DNA of 9,248 bases from an uncultured Bacilli bacterium (GTDB lineage Bacteria > Bacillota_I > Bacilli_A > ML615J-28 > CAG-313). The first letter of the stretch is position 1. Each line of letters begins with the position of its first letter. Positions 1 through 5,017 of this stretch are shown here, one piece after another. The notes beneath the pieces were generated by a model. The model had not been told where the DNA came from. It saw only the letters and a list, made by a program, of their open reading frames with translations, and made no database searches. Location of the stretch: the NCBI GenBank assembly GCA_947627685.1, contig CANQWZ010000049.1, positions 1-9,248 on the forward strand, read 5' to 3'. Position numbers and translations under genes: made by a program.

Positions 1-1379
1 CAGGCTTTGATATTTTAGCTGATACTAATCCTGAATATGGTAGTGCTACTATTTACATTGATGAAATAAAAGCGGGTAATATTGATTTAAATGATCAGAT
101 TATCTTTAATAAATGTGTATTTAGAAAAAAAGATTTGCCAATTGGCACACACACAGTTAGAATTGTTAGTGATAGTAATGCTAAATTTAATATTTCTTTT
201 ATCAATGTAAGCTATGCTACCCCAGTTGAAGAAAGTGACTATCCAAGTTTAAATGATGATTATGGTGATGGTATGTCCCTTCCTTTTTCAACCCAGTGGC
301 GAACACTTATTGGTGAATATAAAATGCTTACAAGTATTAAGTTTACTAAAAATATTCCAAATGGTTACATTGATACCTATTTAAGAATGAATGATTACAT
401 TAGAGTTTATCAAAAAGAAAACGATAAAACAAAGATTGCTTTTGTATATACGGGTACGATTACTTCACCGCTTGATTGTAGCTTTCTTTTTGCGGGATGC
501 AGTAATTTAAAAGAACTAGTTTTTGAAAATTTTGATACAAGCCTAATGCGTAATGCTGTTTCGATGTTTTCAGGATGTAACTTATTAGAAAAATTAGATT
601 TATCAAGTTTTAACACCGAACAAACTTTCTTCATGAGTACAATGTTTGAAAATTGTCAATCACTTGAAGAATTAGATTTACATAGCTTTAACATAAAAGA
701 AAATACAACGCTTGTTAATTTATTTAAGGGTTGTAATAAACTTACTACACTACATGTTCCAGCTAATTTATCAATAGATGATATCGTACTTCCAGCTAAT
801 TTCATTGATGATTTTAGTAAAGAAATAACTGAAGAACTTAGCAGTAAAAATGCAGGACATATCATGTATCTTCATGAAGGACACTTATTTAAAGATCATA
901 TCGCTTTTGTTGATGCAACTTGCCTTGATACAGGTATCAAAGAACATTATCTTTGCCCATGTGGTGCTCATAGTTTTGATGGCATTAATGAAAGTCTTGA
1001 TACGACTATTATTGATGCTAAAGGCCATGTAGTTGAAAATCTACCCAAAATAGATGCAACTTGTACACAAAGTGGTTTAACAAAGGGCAGTAAATGCGCT
1101 GTATGTGGGGAAATTTTTGAAGAACAAACGATTATTCCCCCATTTGGTCACGATTGGAGCGATTGGAAGATAGTTAAGGATGCAACAACTAAAGAAGATG
1201 GTCTAAAACAAAGAACTTGCCCATATGGTCATATTGAAACAGAAGTTATCCCTAAACTTCCTAAAACAAGTAAAACGCCTTTAATCTTTGGAATAATAGG
1301 TATTACTACTATTTTCTTAACAATCATTTTAGCCGTTATTTACTTTATTAAAAAAAATAAAAAAAGTTCCATTAAATAA
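1..1379 (+). CDS. Surface protein with DUF285/BspA-like repeats and C-terminal anchor (5' end outside window)
   Basis: The frame is open from the left edge (first full codon at 3), so the gene starts outside the window; the TTG at 135 is internal. The visible 458 residues begin with a beta-rich region. At about residues 160-250 come DUF285-type repeats of the form MFxxCxxLexLDLssFNT, a BspA-like leucine-rich family common on surface proteins of low-GC bacteria. Residues about 293-417 hold imperfect Cys-rich repeats (DATC...G...C..CG, then a GHDWSDWK-type unit). The end is LPKTS, a hydrophobic stretch of about 23 residues and a KKNKK tail, which resembles a sortase signal with S in place of G; it could also be a plain membrane anchor. 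It is probably an extracellular adhesion or binding protein; the ligand is unknown. No hairpin terminator follows, so read-through into the lipoprotein gene 116 bp downstream is possible. Confidence 0.85.
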   Translation, partial: GFDILADTNPEYGSATIYIDEIKAGNIDLNDQIIFNKCVFRKKDLPIGTHTVRIVSDSNAKFNISFINVSYATPVEESDYPSLNDDYGDGMSLPFSTQWRTLIGEYKMLTSIKFTKNIPNGYIDTYLRMNDYIRVYQKENDKTKIAFVYTGTITSPLDCSFLFAGCSNLKELVFENFDTSLMRNAVSMFSGCNLLEKLDLSSFNTEQTFFMSTMFENCQSLEELDLHSFNIKENTTLVNLFKGCNKLTTLHVPANLSIDDIVLPANFIDDFSKEITEELSSKNAGHIMYLHEGHLFKDHIAFVDATCLDTGIKEHYLCPCGAHSFDGINESLDTTIIDAKGHVVENLPKIDATCTQSGLTKGSKCAVCGEIFEEQTIIPPFGHDWSDWKIVKDATTKEDGLKQRTCPYGHIETEVIPKLPKTSKTPLIFGIIGITTIFLTIILAVIYFIKKNKKSSIK

Positions 1380-1483
1380 ATTTTTTCCATAATTGTATAA
1401 AAAATACTAGCATAACTTATCTTTTTCATCCAAAAATAATGATGAATAAAATTAAAAAAGAATTAATTTTATATCATGCAAAA

Positions 1484-1489
1484 AGGAGG
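1484..1489 (+). promoter_or_regulatory. Ribosome binding site fixing the lipoprotein start
   Basis: AGGAGG lies 6 nt before the ATG at 1496. The frame is open further upstream to an ATG at 1439, but only the 1496 start has this site and puts a standard lipoprotein signal peptide at the N-terminus. Confidence 0.85.
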
Positions 1490-1495
1490 AAAAAA

Positions 1496-2497
1496 ATGAA
1501 AAAAGTTTTTTTATACGCCCTATGCTTTATTACAATGTTTTCACTACTTACAGGATGTAACAAGAAAGAAATAACTGGTATTGAAGTAAACAATATTGAA
1601 GATGTCGTTTTAAAAGGTACTGATTTAAAAGGATTAAAATTAAATACCTTATTTGATGATGATACTAAAGGCGATCTTATTGATGTTACTACCGAAATGA
1701 TTACCGGTTATGACAAAAACAAAACAGGTGCACAAGAAATAACGGTAACTTATGAAGGTAAAACATATAAGCATACCCTTTATGTTGCGGACAAAATTGT
1801 TAAAAATGCTACTGAATTAAGAGAAGCCTTGAAAAATCAAAAAGATGGTGAATTTATCGCCTTAAAGAGTGGTACTTATGATATCGATCGTGATAATACT
1901 ACTCAATATGAAAATCAAGCAGGTTATTACTTCTTAATCAAAGCTAATAATTTAACTTTTAAAGGTTTTGGTAATGTTGTTATCAAAAGTAGTGTTGAAA
2001 GTGCTAATGGCGTACTTGCTAGTCAAAACTTTGTAACAATTGCGGGAAACAATACCACCATTGAAGATATTACTTTCCAGTGCAAAAAAGAACCTAACAA
2101 AGTAATTGAAATTATCGGTAAAGATACAATAATTCGTAACGTTAAAATAGAACCATTAGATACTAGTAGTAAATTTGCCGGAAGTATTTATTTAAGTACT
2201 AAAGAGGGAAATACAACCCTAGAAAACGTAACTCTTAAGTATGGTCGTATTTCAACAACTGGTGCAGCTAATGCAACTTTAACGCTTAAAAAAGTTACAA
2301 TTGATTTTGCTGATGCGGTATTAGGTGATAATGATATGGAAAAGAACTTTTGGGGATTTGATAATTCGCGTAGCAATATAACCGTTAATGCTACAGATTC
2401 AAAAGTTATTGTTTCAAATGCTTTTAAAACTTCGGCTAATTATAAAACTTTTACCGATCAACTTCCTAAAGGTATAACAGTTGAAGAAAAGAAATAG
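1496..2497 (+). CDS. Lipoprotein with Ig-like domain and predicted beta-helix
   Basis: The product has 333 residues. Residues 1-21 are a lipoprotein signal: MKK, a hydrophobic core and the lipobox LTGC, with Cys21 as the lipidated residue. Residues about 25-98 resemble a bacterial Ig-like Big_3 domain, seen in the ending GAQEITVTYEGKTYKHTLYV. From about residue 102 on, short strands repeat with regular Asn and Thr turns (NNLTFKGFGNVVI, NNTTIEDITF, DTIIRNVKI, NTTLENVTLKY, NATLTLKKVTI), the pattern of a right-handed parallel beta-helix. No catalytic motif of pectate lyases or other polysaccharide lyases is recognisable, so binding to a surface glycan or protein is as likely as catalysis. It should be anchored on the outer face of the membrane. 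It has its own terminator. No convincing promoter is seen in the 116 bp upstream, so it may be cotranscribed with the preceding surface gene. Function unknown. Confidence 0.88.
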   Translation: MKKVFLYALCFITMFSLLTGCNKKEITGIEVNNIEDVVLKGTDLKGLKLNTLFDDDTKGDLIDVTTEMITGYDKNKTGAQEITVTYEGKTYKHTLYVADKIVKNATELREALKNQKDGEFIALKSGTYDIDRDNTTQYENQAGYYFLIKANNLTFKGFGNVVIKSSVESANGVLASQNFVTIAGNNTTIEDITFQCKKEPNKVIEIIGKDTIIRNVKIEPLDTSSKFAGSIYLSTKEGNTTLENVTLKYGRISTTGAANATLTLKKVTIDFADAVLGDNDMEKNFWGFDNSRSNITVNATDSKVIVSNAFKTSANYKTFTDQLPKGITVEEKK

Positions 2498-2519
2498 ATC
2501 CAAATGGGTCTATTTTTTT
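2495..2519 (+). terminator. Rho-independent terminator of the lipoprotein gene
   Basis: A 7-bp stem, TAGATCC with GGGTCTA (one T-G pair), closes an AAAT loop and is followed by seven T. The stem begins with the stop codon itself. The T-tract is immediately followed by the miniature repeat at 2521. Confidence 0.85.
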
Positions 2520-2520
2520 A

Positions 2521-2592
2521 TGCTCTATAAATTAGTTTTTGGTTTTGTTTAAAAGACCTATCAACTTACTTACCCAAACAAATTTTATAGCC
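2521..2592. mobile_element. 72-bp MITE-like remnant with ISL3-type ends
   Basis: The left end reads (T)GCTCTATAAATTAGTT, matching the tip of the insertion sequence at 7678 over 16 bases. A second, degenerate copy of the CTATAAATTAG core starts 33 bp later (2525 and 2558), the same spacing as at the left end of the full element (7682 and 7715). The right end, read on the opposite strand, is GGCTATAAAATTTGTTTGGG, a degenerate inverted copy of the tip. The segment is flanked by TTTTTTTA on the left and TTTTTTAA on the right, a possible 8-bp target duplication with one mismatch. Because this flank is a terminator T-tract, chance similarity cannot be excluded. It has no coding capacity. Confidence 0.6.
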
Positions 2593-2730
2593 TTTTTTAA
2601 AAACAGAACAATTTTTATATTATCAATAATATTTACTACTATTTTTTATATAAAAAAACGTAAAACAAGAAGAAATTAATAAAAAAAGCTTTAAAAAAAG
2701 CCAAAAAAATTTGAAAATTTACTTAATAAC
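2593..2730. other. A+T-rich spacer without a recognised gene
   Basis: No supported reading frame or structured RNA is seen. The only structure noted is a short perfect palindrome, ATATTAT-CA-ATAATAT, at 2617-2632, unremarkable in DNA this A+T-rich. Confidence 0.5.
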
Positions 2731-2759
2731 TTGAAAATATAGCAAAAAATGTATATAAT
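2731..2759 (+). promoter_or_regulatory. Sigma-A-type promoter of the SPFH-TIR operon
   Basis: TTGAAA at 2731-2736 (one mismatch to consensus) and a perfect TATAAT at 2754-2759 are separated by 17 bp. The expected transcript start is near 2766, giving a leader of about 195 nt before the SPFH start codon. A small dyad, AGTAA...TTACT (2765-2781), overlaps the predicted start site and could bind a repressor. Nothing else that looks like an operator is visible. Confidence 0.8.
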
Positions 2760-2801
2760 ATTAAAGTAACTAATGTTTACTAATAAAAAAATATTATAAT
2801 T

Positions 2802-2953
2802 AGGAGGGGTAAATTCTATCGGTAAGAAGTTTTTATTCAACACAATTTTGTGGTAATAATAAGATATTAAAATTTATAGGTAGTAGAGTTTTAGGTTTTT
2901 ATGTCGTAAAAGTAATATGTATTGTTAATAATAAAATCATTAAAAGGAGATGA
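2802..2953 (+). other. Cryptic small ORF behind a strong RBS; possible leader peptide or decayed gene
   Basis: AGGAGGGG at 2802-2809 is a strong ribosome site with no ATG, GTG or TTG behind it. Five nt after AGGAGG, a frame opening with ATT (2813) runs 46 codons without a stop to TGA at 2951-2953, ending inside the ribosome site of the SPFH gene. Its product would be basic and hydrophobic, ending KIIKRR. In another frame an ATC at 2818 opens a 12-codon peptide, (M)GKKFLFNTILW, followed by stop codons. Either could use a rare AUU or AUC start. Alternatively this is a small membrane-protein gene that lost its start codon and gained a frameshift. It sits in the 5' leader of the operon, so translation here could affect expression of the SPFH gene. 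Confidence 0.25.
2943..2949 (+). promoter_or_regulatory. Ribosome binding site of the SPFH gene
   Basis: AAAGGAG lies 11 nt before the ATG at 2961. It supports that start over the in-frame TTG at 2922, and the resulting MAIIDVIKYEG matches the usual N-terminus of YdjI-like proteins as I recall it. Confidence 0.75.
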
Positions 2954-2960
2954 AAATAAT

Positions 2961-4268
2961 ATGGCTATTATTGATGTAATTAAATATGAAGGTGGAAATG
3001 ATACGTTTGTTTATAAACATAAAACAGAAGATTTTAACACGGGAAGTCAATTGATTGTTCATGAATCGCAAGAAGCTATTTTCTTCCGTGATGGCAAAGC
3101 AATGGATAGATTTGGTGCAGGCAAATATACCCTTGATACTGAATCACTTCCAATGATGAAAAGATTCTTTAAAATGGTTACAGGTGGTCCTTCGCAATTT
3201 CATGCGGAAATATATTTCATCAATCTTTCCACAATCATGGGCGTTAAGTGGGGTACGGATTCGAAAATTAGAATGTATGATCCTGCCTCGGGATTACATT
3301 TAGAAATTGGTGCATTTGGCGAGTTTAATATTAAAATTGCTGATTCAGGGAAAATATTACTAAAACTTGTTGGTACAGAATTAGGTCTTAAAAAAGAAGA
3401 TATTTTAGGAAGTAGTGGCTATACAAATACTTCAATATCAGGAAAATTTAGAAGCTTAGTCATGACAAAGGTTAAGTCATTTCTTCCTAAAGCAATTAGA
3501 GAAAATAATATTGATATATTAGAAGTTGATGAACATTTAGATGAACTTAGTGAATACATTAGAAGCGAATTAAATAATGCTTTTGATAGTTATGGTTTAG
3601 TATTACCTGAATTTTTTATTACAAACATTGATACTCCAGATGATGATCCTAATTTCAGAAGATTGAAACAACAACATGCGGAAAGATATTTGAAAATACA
3701 AGAAGAAAAAATTAAACTAGCTGAAGCAGAAGCTAAAAGGGGAAGAGTTATTGTTGAAGCAGAAACAGCAGCTGATGTAAAACTTGTTGGTGTTAAAGCT
3801 GAAGAAGAAGCAACGCGTATAATGGCATATGCGGAAGCTGAAAAAATTAGAGCGGAAGGTTTAGCTAAAGCTGACGCAATGAGGGCTCAAGGTTATACAT
3901 ATGCCCAAGAAACACAAAGAAACATTGGTGTTGCTATTGCTGAAAATGAGGGTAGTGGTGCTGGCGGCATAGGAAGTGCCATTAGTGGTGTTGTTCAAGC
4001 TGGCGTTGGACTTGGCGCAGCAGTATCCGTTGGTAAAGCAACAGTTGGCATGATGAATGGTGTTATGTCTGAAGTTAATGTTAATAATACATCTAATGCT
4101 ATGACAGAAGAAACATGGATTTGTCCATCATGCGGAACATCAGTTACAGGTAAATTTTGTAAAGAATGTGGAACGCCTAGACCAGATGAAAAGTGGACAT
4201 GTCCATCTTGTGGACAAACTAATAATGATGGTAAATTTTGTAAAAATTGTGGTACGAAAAGAGGTTAA
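2961..4268 (+). CDS. SPFH/YdjI-like ("virion core protein"-type) protein with double zinc ribbon
   Basis: The product has 435 residues. Residues about 1-225 match the YdjI-like SPFH (band 7/stomatin) group: MAIIDVIKYEG, SQEAIFFRDG, VKWGT near residue 95, then AFGEFNIKI, and INTxD-type TNIDTPDDDP near 221-230. Residues about 231-320 are a charged, Ala/Glu-rich helical coiled-coil stretch, longer than I recall in B. subtilis YdjI. Residues about 329-370 are Gly/Ala-rich and hydrophobic. Two zinc ribbons follow, with cysteines at 388/391/400/403 and 414/417/427/430. No N-terminal membrane helix is seen, so membrane contact is probably peripheral or through partners. In B. subtilis ydjI lies in the pspA-ydjGHI envelope-stress operon, where zinc-ribbon and membrane partners act with the SPFH protein. 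By analogy this protein may scaffold the membrane protein 5 bp downstream and the TIR protein. The role is inferred; the domains are clear. Confidence 0.92.
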   Translation: MAIIDVIKYEGGNDTFVYKHKTEDFNTGSQLIVHESQEAIFFRDGKAMDRFGAGKYTLDTESLPMMKRFFKMVTGGPSQFHAEIYFINLSTIMGVKWGTDSKIRMYDPASGLHLEIGAFGEFNIKIADSGKILLKLVGTELGLKKEDILGSSGYTNTSISGKFRSLVMTKVKSFLPKAIRENNIDILEVDEHLDELSEYIRSELNNAFDSYGLVLPEFFITNIDTPDDDPNFRRLKQQHAERYLKIQEEKIKLAEAEAKRGRVIVEAETAADVKLVGVKAEEEATRIMAYAEAEKIRAEGLAKADAMRAQGYTYAQETQRNIGVAIAENEGSGAGGIGSAISGVVQAGVGLGAAVSVGKATVGMMNGVMSEVNVNNTSNAMTEETWICPSCGTSVTGKFCKECGTPRPDEKWTCPSCGQTNNDGKFCKNCGTKRG

Positions 4269-4273
4269 TATTT

Positions 4274-4987
4274 ATGAATAAAAAAACTAGTAAAAGTGGA
4301 ATTGTTACTGCTATTGTTATAGCTATAGTTTTTTTAGTTTTATTAAATATTTGCACATTTGCAATTCCTTTTAATAAAGTAAATGAAAGTGTTCATTTTA
4401 TAGCTTATGGTTGTTGTGAATTTGTTATTATAGCAGAAATGGTATTAATTATATCCCAATTATTTGTTGAAAGCAATAGAAACCAAAAAATATTAGGTTT
4501 ACCAATTATTTATGCTGGCTATATCATAACCTTTATTCAAATAATTGTTACTATAATTTTTTATATAGTTAATTCATATATTGCCCTTCCAATTTGGCTC
4601 GTTGTTTTAATTGAAGTATTTATTATAGGATTTGGTGCCATCCAAGTTTCAAAAGGATTTTTCTTTAAATTAAGAAATGAACAATATCATCAAGAAATTG
4701 CTAGTACAAAATTTATGGATGAATTTAGAGCAAAATTAAAAATCATTTATAATATTAACAAAAACGAAAATCTTGAGAAAGATTTAAGAGATTTATTAGA
4801 TATTGCTTTGGGTTCAGATCCAGTTTCTAATGATAAAACAGTTGAATTTGAAAATAAATTAATAGTACTACTTCAAGAGTTAGAAGAGGTTATAAAAAGT
4901 GGCTCTGAAACAAGTAGTCATGATGCAATCATTAACATTAAAAATACATTACTTGAACGTAATGTATTATGTAAAGCGGGAAAATAA
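4274..4987 (+). CDS. Four-helix membrane protein with cytosolic helical tail, unknown function
   Basis: The product has 237 residues. ATG at 4274 was chosen because GAGG (4261-4264) sits 9 nt upstream and the SPFH stop is only 5 nt away; an in-frame TTG at 4247 would overlap the SPFH gene. Four hydrophobic segments lie at about 9-32, 41-64, 73-98 and 102-127. An even number of helices and basic flanks place both ends in the cytosol. The 108-residue tail is helical and carries SDPVS (181-185) and ends ERNVLCKAGK. I recall an SDPVS ... ERNxLCK pattern in unnamed proteins beside SPFH/zinc-ribbon genes in Clostridia, but this is memory, not a search. The tight spacing to both neighbours supports a shared transcript and function. 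It could be the membrane anchor or receptor for the SPFH oligomer. No enzymatic motif is visible. Confidence 0.85.
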   Translation: MNKKTSKSGIVTAIVIAIVFLVLLNICTFAIPFNKVNESVHFIAYGCCEFVIIAEMVLIISQLFVESNRNQKILGLPIIYAGYIITFIQIIVTIIFYIVNSYIALPIWLVVLIEVFIIGFGAIQVSKGFFFKLRNEQYHQEIASTKFMDEFRAKLKIIYNINKNENLEKDLRDLLDIALGSDPVSNDKTVEFENKLIVLLQELEEVIKSGSETSSHDAIINIKNTLLERNVLCKAGK

Positions 4988-5017
4988 TAAACTTTGATTA
5001 TATAAAGGGGAATAAAT

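Noticed and set aside
135..137. TTG as the start of the first surface gene
   Set aside because: The frame is open to the left edge and continues the same protein, and no ribosome site lies before 135; the gene is truncated by the window.
1439..1495. N-terminal extension of the lipoprotein from ATG at 1439
   Set aside because: It would bury the signal peptide behind 19 charged residues, and the AGGAGG at 1484-1489 points to 1496.
2617..2632. Perfect palindrome ATATTAT-CA-ATAATAT as an operator or terminator
   Set aside because: It is all A/T except the centre, has too small a loop for a hairpin, and lies far upstream of the promoter; chance is likely.
2800..2960. Riboswitch or tRNA in the operon leader
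   Set aside because: I found no cloverleaf pairing and no conserved core of the riboswitch classes I know; only a ribosome site and open frames are visible.
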